Below are positions 36,771 through 49,446 of a DNA stretch of 64,000 bases, piece by piece (the first letter of the stretch is position 1; every line of letters starts with the position of its first letter). Origin of the DNA: Anarhynchus alexandrinus (Eukaryota; Chordata; Aves; Charadriiformes; Charadriidae). The notes beneath the pieces were generated by a model. That model searched no databases. It saw nothing but the letters and a program-made list of their open reading frames with translations, and was not told the DNA's origin. Location of the stretch: contig VUYV01000070.1 in the NCBI GenBank assembly GCA_008711295.1, positions 1,674,470 to 1,738,469 of the forward strand, given 5' to 3'. The translations under genes were made by a program, and so were the position numbers.

Positions 36771-39700
36771 GCAGAAGTAATGGTTAGCAGAGTGTGCCTT
36801 TGCAGAACGGCTTGCCAGCTGGGCTGCGCCAGGGAACACGCTCCTTCATCTTCCCGGAAAAAACACATGTGGAGCGAAGGAGTTGTTTGGTTGGGTTCGG
36901 AGTACTCGCGGCAGAGACCAGAGACTTCCCTTCTAGGTTACTTGCCACACGTGCAACAAATCGGAACATTTTTAAAGATGTGTTTTGAAGGACGGATAGG
37001 CTTGATTTTAAGAAAGTCATAATCTTTCTTGCTTCTGGTCGCAAGTTCCATTTTAATCCTTGAGGTATTATTTAAAGCATGGGGCTGATCATCCTTAGAA
37101 GGTTTCCTGGTCCTTTCTCTCTTCAATATGTATTTTCTAAATAATCCGTGTCTATATGTTTAAATTTTTATCAGTTGCATACAGTCTAAAGGTGAAATAT
37201 AGTTTGTAAGTATTGCAAGCATATGTAGAACAAACAAATAGTATTATGTGAGTAAAAGCATATGGTCTTGTAATTTTGAATACGTTCTTGATAATAATTA
37301 AGATGGCACAATTACGCTTAATTTCTTTCTTAAAACATTTTTAAAGGATTATCATCCTAAACAGATTAAAATTAGCATAATTCTAGTCATAAAAAATTAC
37401 AGTAGTAAAAGTTTCCTCATGGAAAACATTACAGAAGTATGTTAGTCCTAAGGGTGGTTTTGTTTGCTACGGTATTTTTCTCTGAAGTATTCTAATGGTT
37501 TGGGGATTCCTTTTTTAAAAAAAAAAAAAAGCTTAGAACTCTTCAGTGTGTAGAGATGACCTGAACGGGGACGCAGAATATCACATTTTTCTTACCTTGC
37601 CTTTGCTATAAGATTTTGGAAGATCCCTGGGGACCTAGAGGGTATATGAGCACCACAGAATGAGAGAGAGAGAGAGTTACAGTCAGGCTGATCAAACCCT
37701 TTGTGCCTGTTTCCTTTAACCACTTTATTCCTCTGGCTGTCAGTAAACTCTGAGAAAGCTGTGGGTCTCGCACTCCAAAAGCGTCTCAGTTAAAAGAGCA
37801 AAACCGGTATTTGATATTCTTAATGTAAACTCAGAAAGAAAATGGGAAAAAAATTACTTGCAATGTGTACTGGACTAGATACGTGGCATTGTTCCTCTAG
37901 ACATCCTTATAACCTACGTTTCTTATAAAGTGTGGAAGTTGTTATCACTTGTGAAAAATTGGTTACACTGACTGCAGGAGCATGCCCGTGAGCGCGGAAT
38001 GCCTGCGGAGGAGCTTCCCTGTCTGCCCCACCGGTGCTTGCCATGTTCTAAAATTGGCACCCGCCCACGTGGCTGAGCGTCTGCACGCATGCACGCTGGG
38101 TTTTAAGGGAAATTTTAAGGGAAATTATCCAGGCTTTTAATTTTGTGTAGCACAGGGAATTGAAGGAATTTAAAGGGTGATTGGAATTTGACATTTCTGC
38201 CTTTTTATTCTGAAAGATACTTTGATTAAAGTGTTGGAAGGCTCAGCTAATGGAGGCGTTGCTGCTATTTCAGATATACAGGGTATGAGATTTGAAGGCA
38301 AGCCAAATCACAATGAGATGGAATAATGATGTCCTTGGTTTATTTTTCATTTGGTACAGTCAGGTTTTGATTGGATTCTGAGCGAGGCAACAGTTTTCTC
38401 TCGCAGAAAGCAGTGCCAGTCCTTGGAGGCTTGCAGCCTGTTATCAAAGCAGAAGTGTTTTCTTCTGAAGGTCATGGACTTGCAGTGGCAGGAGAGGGGG
38501 AGAAAAACCAAAGGGCCAGGGGGAAGGGAAAGAGGAAAGAAATAGATTTCCTTATTGGTCCTAACCAGGTACAAGCTTCTTATAAGAAATATTTCTGCAG
38601 CAAGACCTATTACTACTTTGACCCAGCTAGCACTCTGATGACGGCGTATGTATCAAAAGATATATGGAGAACTCTGAGGTCTCTGTCCATCTGTCCTCCC
38701 TCCCAATCCTCTTCCTGCTCGTGTCACACAAAAATACTTCAATAGCTCCTTTCACCTTGTTCTTCCATTCTTTTTCTTTTTTTTTAATATATTTTAAAGT
38801 TTTTCTTTGGAAAAGATTGCCCTGAGGCAGTGGAAAATTAATGCAGGCACTGTATTTTCTAAAAGGTTAATAATATTATATAGTTAGCATTATTGGAGAT
38901 GTTAAAGAGCTGTAACTTGTAAAGTTCCTGGATGATGGATGCTGTAAAAAAGCAGATAGGAGCCCCACAACATATTCTGAATTAAATGGCTGATGCTGAA
39001 GATGGGAAGAACTGAGAAGGTTTGTGCCCATGTCTTCAAGATGGGGAAAAATGCTCTTAGACATAAAGCTGTCCTGTGGCATTCTTGGGCTTGGAAACTA
39101 TAAGCCAGCTCCCAGGCCCTTCCTGGCCGTCTAACCCATCCCAAAGCTGATCAGCTTATAAGAAAGGAAAACATGAGGATGGCTGTTTGGGGGGAGCAAG
39201 AGGGACGGGGGCACTCCTTGCTGCTGAGAGACCGAAGTGGGACTACCTCGGAGGCAGTGATCCTGCCCAGCTTAAAAGGGGCTCTTTAAAACTGTCCGTC
39301 AAACCAAAGGGGAAAAGGAAACTCAGAAGGTACCACCCTGTGATGGACAGATGGTGAATTTGTGGACGTGATGCGTACAGCCTTACTAATTCGAACAAAC
39401 TTGGTTTGTTCTTTTTTGTTGTTGTTGTTGCTTTCAGTGAAGGTTGTTAGCAGCCCAGAATGAATTAATACTTTGTACTAGATTTCAGGAGGACAAAAAG
39501 ATTTCTTTTATTCATTTGACTTTATTTACTGTCAACCTTCTCTTATCATGTGATTTAGTACATATTTTATGCTTATACCCTGCCCCACCCTTCCAAGCCC
39601 TGCAAACGATGCTGAAAATAGAAATCAGTATATTTTTACGCTAAATTCTAAGGCCACATTTATAAATGCTTGGTTGACTGATGGTTACTCACTCTCTAAA

Positions 39701-41204
39701 AATGCAGAAGTTCCAGATTAAAGTGTTTGCTCTGCTTATATTCTGTTTACAGAGGAGAAAGTTTCAGTTGCAACGGATGTTGAATGGAAACCAAAGGTGA
39801 AGCCAAGTAACTTCACAAAAAGGAATTCTTGTTTTCTCGCCAACATGAGAACAATTCCTTTTATAGTAGTCTGTAAAGGACAAGCATGTTATAGGCTTGA
39901 TTCTGTCCCTTCTGTTCTTCCTAATAATTAAATGAATCAGTTCTGAAAGCTCTAACAAGGGCAAGGAGAGAAACTTAAAACTGTGAAGTAAATGGTGAAT
40001 GTCAGGATCAATTATCTAACAGTAGAATGTGTAACACTTAATGGAAAAAAAATCTTTGTAAGCATATAAAATCATCACAAATCTGAATTTTATTTTTTAT
40101 CCTGTCATTGTTTAAAGTTCCATGATTTCTGCATACAGGGTGGCTCAGTGATACTAGTGTAGATTGAAAAGATGTTTCTTAAATCACTCCCTCTGTGTGC
40201 TTTCTAGAGAGCATATATGTTGGATTTGCACTTAATTGTATCAAATTCATCTATTAAGAGCAAAAGATATCCACAGTGAAGTGGTATTTCTGACCTGATT
40301 ACCTGATTGATGTAAAGCTTTAGAGAATGTAAGTTTATGCACATTTTTGCTTTGGGAAAGGAAATCTATTGGATTATGTTCTCCATCTCTATTTCCTGTT
40401 CAAAACAAGGCATGTCTATTCAGAATCAATTCAGAAATTACTGCTATTTTTAGCACAGTTACTAACTAAATAGTGTTTTTCAACTATAAAAGCTAAAAAC
40501 CATAATTGGAAACATTTTATGTTTTGAAACAAACTGAGTGATGGTGTACGTTCACCATTTCATCTTGTAAGGACAAGCCTATTTTTCTTAGGGAATAGCG
40601 GCTGAACTGTGAAGCCCAAACTCTTTCTACTGATACTGTTGTCAGCTCTCTTATTTTCTCTTTAGTCCTTTTGCCACTTTCCCTTTTCTCTGAGTCATGC
40701 ACATCCATTGCTGTACTGTTTTAGGTACTTTAAATAGGCCCTTTCCTCTTCCAAGAAGGCTTGCTAATTTTTGCGTATTATCTTAAGCTGACTTAACAGC
40801 CGTTTTGCCAAGTCCTCCCAGCTGCTGCTACTGCTGAATTGATTCATTTTGCTCTTGACATGTTGCAGGCAAATGTGAAGCAAAGTTTACTTGACCAGTA
40901 ATGCTTCCCTTAACTGAAAGGAGGACGTTCAAGTGAGGACTTGTTCCAAATGTGGCCAGAGTTTTTTCCCTAAATCTACCTACTGTAGACACAAAAGTTT
41001 ATTGCTTCTAATCTGGGAAATTCTTATCTAGAAAGTGAAAAATGTCTCAGCCCTAAATAGTAACCAAGGAATCCATTTTTTTCCTGTTGTAATAAGTCAG
41101 TCTGTAGAGGGTTTTTTTTCGATGACTACGAGCTCCTAAGAGGTGTTGTGTCTGTCTTGGAGTGCTTCCAGAAACTGTTGCTCAGCCTATAAACTGATGA
41201 AATT
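36771..41204. other. unannotated DNA with short tandem repeats
   Basis: No gene supported. Noted: overlapping frames on both strands at 36762-37044; a (GA)n tract at 37662-37677; a GC-richer stretch at about 37975-38095; a perfect 12-bp tandem pair TTTTAAGGGAAA at 38101-38124; a 124-codon plus frame at 38371-38745 with no recognisable domain; and a TTG repeat near 39416-39431. Confidence 0.45.
37662..37677. repeat. (GA)n microsatellite
   Basis: Sixteen bases of perfect GA repeat. Confidence 0.9.
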
Positions 41205-42455
41205 TCACAGACTCACAGACCAGCTGAGGCTGGAAGGCACCTCTGGAGATCATCTACTCTAATTCCCTGCTCAGAGAAGGGTCAGGGAGAGCAGGTTGCT
41301 CAGGGCAATGTCAGCTCGGGTTTTAAATATTTCCAAGGATGGAGACTCCACAGCCATTGGACAGCCTATTCCAGCATCTCACCATCTTCGCAGTAATTTA
41401 TTTTTTTTTTTACGTCTCTGTGGAATTTCCTGTATTTCAGTTTATGCCCATCGTTTCTCAGCCTGTCAGTGGACACCAAATAGAAGAGCCTAACTTCTCT
41501 ACTCCCTTCATTGAATATATTTAGTTATTGATAAGATTCCCCTGAGCCTTCCCAGCTCCCGGCTGAGCCGTTCCAGCTCTCTCAACCTTTCCTCATCTGA
41601 AAGGTGGTCCAATCATTTAATCATTTTTGTGACCCTTTGATGGCCTTGATGTCTATGTCTCTCTCTTACTGGGGAGCCCAGCACTGGACTCAGCACTCTA
41701 GCTTTTTCTGACCAGGGTTGAGCAGAGAGGAAGGACCACCTCGCTTGAGCTGCTGGTGACACTCTGCCTAATGCAGCTCAGGATACCATTAACCTGTTCT
41801 GCTGCAAGGGCACGCTGCTGGCTCATGCCCAACTTGGTGTCCACCAGGACCTTTTTTGCAAAGCTGCTTTCCGGCTGGTAGGTCCCCAGCACGTGCTGGT
41901 TCATGGAGTGGTTCTTCCCTGCGTGCAGGACACTTCACCTTGTTGAATTGCATGAGGCTCCCGTCAGATCTCCAGCTGGACTTTGTACAACTAGTCCCAA
42001 CCTTTGAGCCCAGCAGATAAGCTAGTTTTTAGTACAACTCACTGCCCACTTACCTAGTCTGTACAGTTTTTTTATGGGAATGTTACGGGAGATGGTGTTG
42101 AAAGCCTTGCTAAAGTCAGGATAAACAACACACACTGCTCTCCCCTGAGTCACCATTCTGTGATTCTGTGAAAGGCCGTCAGACTCGTCAGGCATCATTT
42201 CCCCTTTGTAAACCCACACTGACTACCCCCAGTCACCTTCTTGTCCTTTGTATGTTGGGAAATGGTTTCGAGGATGATTTGCAGGTTTCTATGAGGATTT
42301 ACTTCATCGCCTTCCCAGGTTATCCAGATACTCCTCCTTGCCCTTCTTGAAAATGAGTGCCATTTGCTTTCTTCCCAGTCCTCAGGAACCTCCCACAATC
42401 ACAAAGACCTTTCTCGAATAATCAATAGTCACCTTGCAGCGCTTTTGTTTGCCAG
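41205..42455 (-). mobile_element. CR1 LINE, long minus-strand copy with internal deletion
   Basis: Minus-strand CR1 of about 1.25 kb. It starts at the tail (CACAGACTCACAGACC near 41207) and follows the family order through 'gatcatctactctaattccc' near 41249, 'tggaatttcctgtatttcag' near 41421, 'gcccagcactggactcagca' near 41677, 'tgctggctcatgcccaactt' near 41817, and 'ttgttgaattgcatgaggct' near 41940. It then jumps to the block upstream of the catalytic motif ('ctagtcccaacctttgagc' near 41990). It continues with 'gaaagccttgctaaagtcag' near 42100, 'ttcttgaaaatgagtgccat' near 42344 and 'cttcccagtcctcaggaacc' near 42371. The jump near 41960 implies loss of about 300 bp that normally encodes the FADD catalytic motif. 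Confidence 0.93.
41698..42398 (-). pseudogene. CR1 ORF2 remnant with reverse transcriptase motifs
   Basis: Three broken minus-strand frames carry recognisable ORF2 pieces. Residues like PEDWEESKWHSFSRRARR and GFTKGK (42195-42398) match the N-terminal fingers region of CR1 reverse transcriptase. DFSKAFNTISR (42022-42219) is motif A, normally DFSKAFDTVSH. The piece at 41698-41904 is from the C-terminal half. The FADD catalytic block that should lie between the last two is deleted. The pieces are in different phases, so the gene is dead. Confidence 0.85.
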
Positions 42456-42457
42456 CA

Positions 42458-42495
42458 GTCTTTCTGACTAGTGCAGGTGGTCTTTCTGACTAGTG
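42458..42495. repeat. 22-bp tandem duplication at the CR1 edge
   Basis: The 16-base string GTCTTTCTGACTAGTG occurs at 42458-42473 and again at 42480-42495, a 22-bp step, directly beyond the 5' truncation point of the minus-strand CR1. It could be a local replication slip, or a trace of the insertion event. Confidence 0.8.
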
Positions 42496-44279
42496 GAGGG
42501 TGGCGGGAAAGAGACATTTGGGGTCTCTCATGTCTCTGTTGATGCCAGTTGTTTGCACGTCATGCACACAAACATCAAAACTGTCCATGTTTGCCTGTGT
42601 GCTCATATTATAGACTAGCTGCAAATCAATTTAGAGTTAGTCTGTAAGGATGTATTTGCTTGAACTCTCTAGCTTCTCTGAACGTTTTTTTACTGTAACT
42701 GTAACCTCATCTAATGAAATTAATTTTAGTGTAGAATGTCCATTATTTGTCCAAAGCCTGCCCAAGTTCAAAGTCCGTTAAATACATAATACCTACAGTA
42801 GTATCAGTACATTTTTTGACAGCTGTTTAAAAACTAGAAATTAGCAAATTGTCTTAGGTGGGTATTGTAAATTATTTAATCCATATTCCGTAAAAGCATG
42901 GTTATTATTTTGAAGACTCATTGGCAATTTACTCTGAGTGCAAAAATGCAAAAAAAAAAGCCTGCAAGACTGTCAGTTTAAATAGGTATAAGCATGTTGA
43001 GATTTTAGTTCTGATATCTTTAGTTAAAAAAAGAAATCCAAGTAAGCCATTTAAAATGTTTGTTGCCTTCCAAATGAACGCTGTTATCCAGTGTAAAATC
43101 AGTGTCTCTCTCTCATAGAAGAAGTGTGGTTAACTTTGCCACTTTAATCCTTTAGATGTAGATAAATTCTGTTTGTTGCATCTTTCTCTTGATCTGTCTT
43201 ATCTTTTGGTGATTTTTGTTATCATCTTCTGTTATGATGATAATTTCAATGTATTTCCTGATTATTTTAGAGTAACATCAAACAAAAAAACATAATAAGA
43301 AATGTTAATTATTTTTCCAGACCATAATTTTTTATGCCACCTAGTTATAAGCCCTATTTTTAAATGTGTTTTCACTTGTTAAAGTGCAGCAAAGAAAGAA
43401 TTAGCTGCTTCTTAAACTGTTAAATAGCATATCCTGCAATTATATGAATTTGTAGCGCAACTAAATGCTGTCTGCCTGATAACGGGGTCTTCTCAAAGTC
43501 AGTTTATTTGGCATTATTTTACTTGGAATTTTTTGAAATTTAGCATAAGATGTTTGAAGTGAGATTTTTGAAATGTTGACTTATAATCAGAAGTCATTCA
43601 GTCCCATTCTAGTGGGAAGGGCTCCCAGTTGGGAACCTATTGGAAACCTGAGGACTCTTGATTTAGAAATTTGTAAGATGTACTTCAGTGTAACAGCTTT
43701 TCATTAAGACAGAGAGTATTTTTGAGCCGGAAAGAAAACGTACCATGTGTGTCACAGCTTTCAGGATTCCTATAGTTAATCCCACTTCTTTGAAAGTTAT
43801 ATCCTGTTTCAGGTTTACAGCATATGAATTTGCATTTTATCTATTTTATTTTGTTGTAACCCTTTTTATTCTAATTTGCATCCTCTGTTTCTTGGTCTAC
43901 AGCTATACCCATAGCTGTGGCCATTCATGGGAAGTTGCTTTTACAAACCCACTATTTCTTTCTCACACAGAAACAGGACAACCCTCTGCAATTGCCCAAG
44001 GCATTTTCCTGATAATCACTAGAGATTATTTTTTTGTCTATAATGATGTAATTCTGTATTTTCTACGTGGTAAAAATCCCTGGATTTTTTCATTTCCCAT
44101 TTTTTTGGTGAGCATTCATTCCTGGGGTCGTGTTGTACTTGAGTTCAGAATATCCTAAGAGTTTTTAACATACTCCCTATTCCATATAATCTACAGCATG
44201 CAGTTTGAAATAAAAATGAATGTGTCAACAATTTGCTTTGTAGATATGTAACACAGTCAATGGGTCTACAAGCATTAAT
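42496..44279. other. unannotated AT-rich DNA
   Basis: No gene or repeat recognised. A 137-codon plus frame at 43745-44158 encodes a strongly hydrophobic peptide in T-rich DNA. It has no family resemblance, start context or splice structure that I can defend. Confidence 0.45.
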
Positions 44280-45110
44280 TGAATATTAATCGCCAATATG
44301 CTCTGCAAAATTCTGAGGCCCAGATGGGATTGTGAATTTATAATCATTGTAAGCAAAAGCCTGGTTATTTTTCAATCGATGAACTTGAATACTGAAATTA
44401 GGTTGGCAGAAGAGACCAAGAACGTATTTTCTGTATGAAGAGAGAAGTTGTCATTGCTGCGGCAAGGGCTGAACTCAAAGCTGGAAACAATCAAAGACAT
44501 TAGAAAGAGGAGAGCCCTAAAAGTGAGTTTAGGAAGCTTCAAGCACCTTATATGATGGTAGTGACAGTTATTAGCTATTACAGCAGTTGTCAAAAGATCT
44601 AATTACTCTGAAGTGCGTCATGGGGTCCTTGATAACACGATAGACAAGAGAATGAAAAGAAAATATTTTAATAATTCCAGCATTAACTCATTAACAAGAT
44701 GCATATCGGCTCCTGCACCCACGTACCAGTTAGAGACAGCCTTTTTAAAAGGGCATATAGAAAGGAAAAAAGGCAAATAACCGCAAGTTGGTTTATACTA
44801 GTATACAGTTGACTCCACTGTAATTCAAAAGCATTCGTAATCTAACTCTCACATAATCTACGTTGAATGAATGTATAAATCGTTATAATTATTATTGATA
44901 TAGTATAACAACTGAAAGTACCATTTGTCGGAAATTGTATGCACACTTCAATTAAGCTATAATATAAATGCAATTTAAAATGTAACTGCAGATTAAGTGT
45001 AACACTCAAGCCTGACTTCATGCAGAGAAGCCCTCTTATGGGGCCCGAACTATTAACAATATCATTATCATTTTTAACAGACAAAAATGTCAGTGCTGTA
45101 AGCGAGTTAG
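44280..45110. promoter_or_regulatory. candidate conserved noncoding block
   Basis: About 830 repeat-free bases dense in homeodomain-type and other compact sites: TTAATCGCCAATATGC near 44286, CAATCGATG near 44375, ATCTAATTAC near 44597, TTAATAATTCC near 44668, ATAATTATTATTGATAT near 44885, and TTAACAATATCATTATC near 45053. Long homopolymers and microsatellites are absent. The block includes short frames only. It looks like developmental enhancer sequence, an inference that needs alignment. Confidence 0.28.
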
Positions 45111-48100
45111 AATTGCACCAGAAATATCAGTGAATCCCCTGTTTTGGGGACTAAAGCAGCTAGTACCCTAGGTTTCTTTATGCACAGAGTCTTACTTCAA
45201 TAAGATTTCTCGATGGAGACATAGTTGCTGACAGGACAGGAGGGAGCTGGCAATGCAGTCTAAACACTAGTGGGCCAACTACATGTACCTGGGCCTTCAC
45301 TTTGGTCATGCATTCATGCATTCACATCTTCCCACTCTTACAATAAAAGAAACATATTTATATATCTACAAAACAATTACGATTTGTGTTGTAAATTGTA
45401 CAATTATGTTTGTTTTGATGATGTGAGTATTACAGTAAACAGTGGATGCCTGAAGAGTAGGGGGCTATTGGAGACAGTAGGAATTGATGGAAAAGCAGAA
45501 ACGGGAATGCTGTGTGAAGCCACACAGGGATGTGGGGCAGAGGGAGGGAAGCAATCAGCCAGTACACAGCTGGAGAAGATTCAAGGAAGGATCTGGGATG
45601 CATGGCAGCCACCGAGCTGTGCCATCATAATGCACACCTGCAAGGAGCTTGCACGAGAATGTAAGGTGGAGAAAGCCCTAAAGAAACATGAGTAGGAATA
45701 GCAGATATGGGCAGTTATTTTAACAGTCTTTACTTCTAATCTGCATCTTTGTGTCACTGCATCTTCTCACACTGGTTGGTAGGTAGGCTAGCAAGACCTT
45801 GCTGCTGGAGTTACAGCTTTCACAAAGTCAGTGTGATAATAGGGATGAGCAAACACAGGTTTCTCACTCAGAGCCCTTTCCAGTTCTCTTTCCTTTCCCT
45901 CCATGACAGGTCTGCTGTATGTCACTTCAGTATGTCTCCCTGTAATCTAAATTATCTTGTTCTGTGTGTAGAATAAACCACATGATTGGTTGATGCAACA
46001 AGGCATAAATTACAGATTATGCATAAATTGTGATAGGTCTAATTAATCACAGCCTAAGTTAATTTAGACCTTACTTGTAATGTGCCTAGTTTCAGTTTAG
46101 TTTTTGCACCTAACTAGGACATCTATATTACACATCTTTGACTTTAGCTGGGTTTGTGGATAGGCAGGACTTGGTATGACCTTGTTTATTCTCACTGAAA
46201 CTCAGAGGAGAGGCTTCCGTAGACACCAGAAACCAGAAGAAGTCTCTGGGAGGCACCTGTGCTCTTCCAGGGGCTGCCTTCAGGTCTCTGCGTCAGCCGC
46301 AGCTGTGTGGGGTGGGAGATGTCCATCTTCTGCAGCGGAGGCTGAAAGCCACGGAGGGAATGCTGCTGCTCAGATTTGGGCTGAGGTTGCAGCCTGACAG
46401 GCCCACGTACTTTTGAAACAGAGACATATTCATTGGAGGCTTGAGGGAGGGAAGAAAGGAATGCTGCAGTTTTGCGGGGCCGGGCCAGCAGGAGGTCCTC
46501 TGGGGCTGCTCCTGTTATCCATTGTTTGGGTAGTGGTGCCTGTGCCAAACCGCTCCCTCAGCTGCATGGCGCTGGCCCTCTTCTGCTAATTTATTTGTCA
46601 TGGTACTCCCTCCACCCCCGTCCTCCCACCTCACCAGAAAGAATTAGATTCAGTTTTTACATAGTTTGAGTAAAAGATGGTTTGGGGCCTGTTACAGCTT
46701 GGCACAAAATCTGGGTGAGTTGGACTGGGCTTGATTGCCTTTCACAGCAGGTAAGGGGACCACTGACAAATGTCCGGCTCAGTCTCTTTCTTCACTCTCT
46801 TTCTTTATTATCAGTAACTTAAAGTTTTTGAAGTAGTAACATGGTTTGCTGTGGCCAATGGTATAGAATCCTTCTTTTCCTTTTTTCAGACAGCTTCCTC
46901 ATTACTGCTAAGAACCGTCCCAGCAGTTACACTGCCAGGTTTGACCCCGAATCATCAGCAAGATACACTAATCCCTTATCCCTGTCTGAAAGGATCTCAT
47001 TCCCTTAATGCTTTAGAAAACTAACACCACAACAGAACAGAACAAAACAAAAAAATCCTCTCTGGAGCCTTAGTCATCAGGCAACAAACAGGAGTTACCA
47101 GGGATTTTATTTCCATGGTATCGATAATATTGCCTCTTGATCTATGAAAATGGCTGTTGTCACCTATAGTACTTTACTGTTTATCTCCAAAGAACATAAG
47201 TCTCACTGTACGGGGAGACTTCTTTGAGCCAAGAAAAATAAGCTAAATGCTCCCCGTGACAGGGTGGGAAAGTCCTCATCTTCTTCCTCAGTATTAGGTC
47301 TGCAGGCTTTCCAGTGTCTTCAACTGTAAGGCAATTTTGGTTTCTAGTAAATCTCTTCTCCCAGAATCATTCCCGCTAACTGACTGTATATATTTAATCC
47401 TCTCTTGATCCTTGACAGACACTTCTGTCTCTTTTCCTTGGGGATCTTCAATTTCTCTTGCTGTGTTTTCAGTCTTCCTTTTTGCTAGTTACTTGGATAC
47501 TGAGGAAGCAGGTGATAGAAAAAAATGGAAATTTATCCAGGGAACCTAATTTACATTCACAACTGGGAGAAAGAAGTGTTTCAATGATATTAGGAAAAAC
47601 AATGCCTCTACTTTCCTGTGTATTGAAAACATAGCATAGTGTATTTTCCTAAAAAAAGTGGGAAATTCAGTACTGCTTTCATATTTAATGTATACCAAAT
47701 TTAATGTTACAATACTATGAAATATTAATAAACTTACAAGTCTTTTCCCTTGGCCATTTACCATAAAACTTAACTGACTGCAACTTCTCTGCTTTATTAA
47801 TTCATATGCCTAAGTTGAGTGCAACAATGCTGTGTTCAAAGATTTCTTTTGATATCAACTTTGACTTAAATCATACCGTGAAGGGTATCTGTGATGATTT
47901 TCTCTCTTTCTTGTCTTGGAGCTTGCAGAGTGGGTGACCTCACTGCCTGTTCAAAATTAGTATTATTTGCCTCCCATTAGGTTCTTGCAACTCTGCACTG
48001 CAATTCCTTTAAAACTCTTGGGAGTCCACAAGTCTGCTGGGGACAAGATGTGGGAATTTGCCAGGCTGTGCTTGGTTAATAATAATTTTACCGTTCAAAA

Positions 48101-49097
48101 ATTGGTGTGCGTGGTATACATGTATAAAAATAAGTTTATTTTCTCCATAATGGTACTTAGTTACAATGAGAAAAATATTGAAACATCACCTAGTGAGGAT
48201 CCCCTCTTGGCTCTTTCAACATCTCTGCTAGAGCATGAGGCTTACTGCCCTTTCCAGTGCCCTTCTGGTCTTGCCATGCCTTGAAGACCTATTCATGCTC
48301 AGGTCTTTAGAGATGGCTTCTGGAGGCATCTGTAGCCAACAAAAAAATTCTTTTTTGCTCCCTCCCTGTTCTGTGTGATTTGCCCCTAAGATATCAGTGG
48401 GATGTCATTCCTTTTGCCTTTTTTTCCTCTCAGTAATTCATCTAAATTTCTGTTATACACTATGGTAATATAGAGCATTCTGGATCTAAGATTGAAGCCC
48501 TTTCCCCTTTGTAGCTGCCGTACAAATGACTCAAAAAGTATTTGCACAATTAATAATTTCCCTGATTTAGATCATTGAACTTGCAGGAGATTTGCACAGA
48601 GTTTGTGTATAGCTCAATCAGCAACTGATTCAGAGATGTACTTGCTAAGTGTGGATTCACCATTTTCCTGTTAAATGCAGATGTGCTTTGTTCAGAATTT
48701 GGGGAGCGGTTTCAAAGACTGTATCACAAATGTGTTATTCTCATTATTGCTCAAACATGCTACATAATTCAGTTTTTTGTGATTAAAGCTTAACTTTGCT
48801 GCTCATGGTTTCCCTGACCAATGTTTGAGTTTGCTTTGGACATCTTTAGAAGACTTAGGTAATTCTGCACAGGTTTAACAATATAATAAAATGTGGACGT
48901 GTATACAGTTTGTATGTATAAGAGAGAAATTATGTGAATAGAGGATGTTCTCATCCTTTTACTTACAGCTAGGTCCATAGTTAATTACAAATTGAGAAAG
49001 GCCTAAAATCTTATCATTACGAAAATGTAGGAACTATATTGAGTGCAAAACTGCACTCTCCCTAGTGATGAAAGTTAAAACTACTGTACTAATTAGC
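45111..49097. other. unannotated DNA with a GC-rich patch
   Basis: No supported gene. A 141-codon plus frame (45270-45695) has no recognisable domain. A GC-rich patch at about 46200-46640 carries overlapping frames on both strands (73 plus, 118 minus). A pyrimidine tract ending in CAG at about 46889 resembles a splice acceptor without a convincing exon. An AACAG/AACAA-rich simple stretch lies near 47030-47056. Confidence 0.4.
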
Positions 49098-49446
49098 CAT
49101 GAAAAGGCTAAGAGGGGATCTAATTGCTGTCTTCAGCTGCCTAATAGGCAGTTATGGAGAAAATTAAGTCAGACTCTTCTCAGGGGTGTATAGGGAAAGG
49201 ATGAAACAGGTTTCCAAAATGAAAATTTTGAGAAGATACCAGGAATATTTTTCTTACCATGGTTGTCACCAGTTAAGCACCAGAGGAGGTTGCCCAGAGG
49301 GGTTGTAGAATCACCTTCCTTGGAGGTGTTCAGAACTCAGTTGGACACAACCCTGAGCTACTTGACCTAACTGAAGGGGGACCTGCTTTGAGTACAGTTT
49401 TAGACTAGATGGCCTCCCTCACAACCTATATTATTCTGTAATTCTG
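49098..49446 (+). mobile_element. CR1 LINE, 3' end fragment
   Basis: Plus-strand CR1 of about 350 bp. It begins at 'aggctaagaggggatctaat' and 'tgctgtcttcagctgcctaa', passes 'gaggttgcccagaggggttg' near 49288 and 'ccttggaggtgttcagaact' near 49318, then 'ttagactagatggcctccct' near 49400. It ends in the tail pair ATTCTGTAATTCTG at about 49432-49445. It covers the last part of ORF2 plus the 3' UTR and is moderately diverged. There is no open ORF2. Confidence 0.92.

Noticed and set aside
38371..38745. 124-codon plus-strand frame, lysine-rich in the middle
   Set aside because: The lysine-rich part comes from a purine-rich run (GGGAAGGGAAAGAGG). No domain is visible and other phases are also open.
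43745..44158. 137-codon hydrophobic plus-strand frame that looks membrane-like
   Set aside because: T-rich DNA gives hydrophobic codons by default. There is no known family, start context or exon structure.
45270..45695. 141-codon plus-strand frame
   Set aside because: No recognisable domain, mixed composition along its length, and overlapped by a minus-strand frame.
46870..46940. Acceptor-like pyrimidine tract with a short open stretch
   Set aside because: The possible donor (CCAGGTTTGA) is weak and the segment is only about 49 bases, well within chance.
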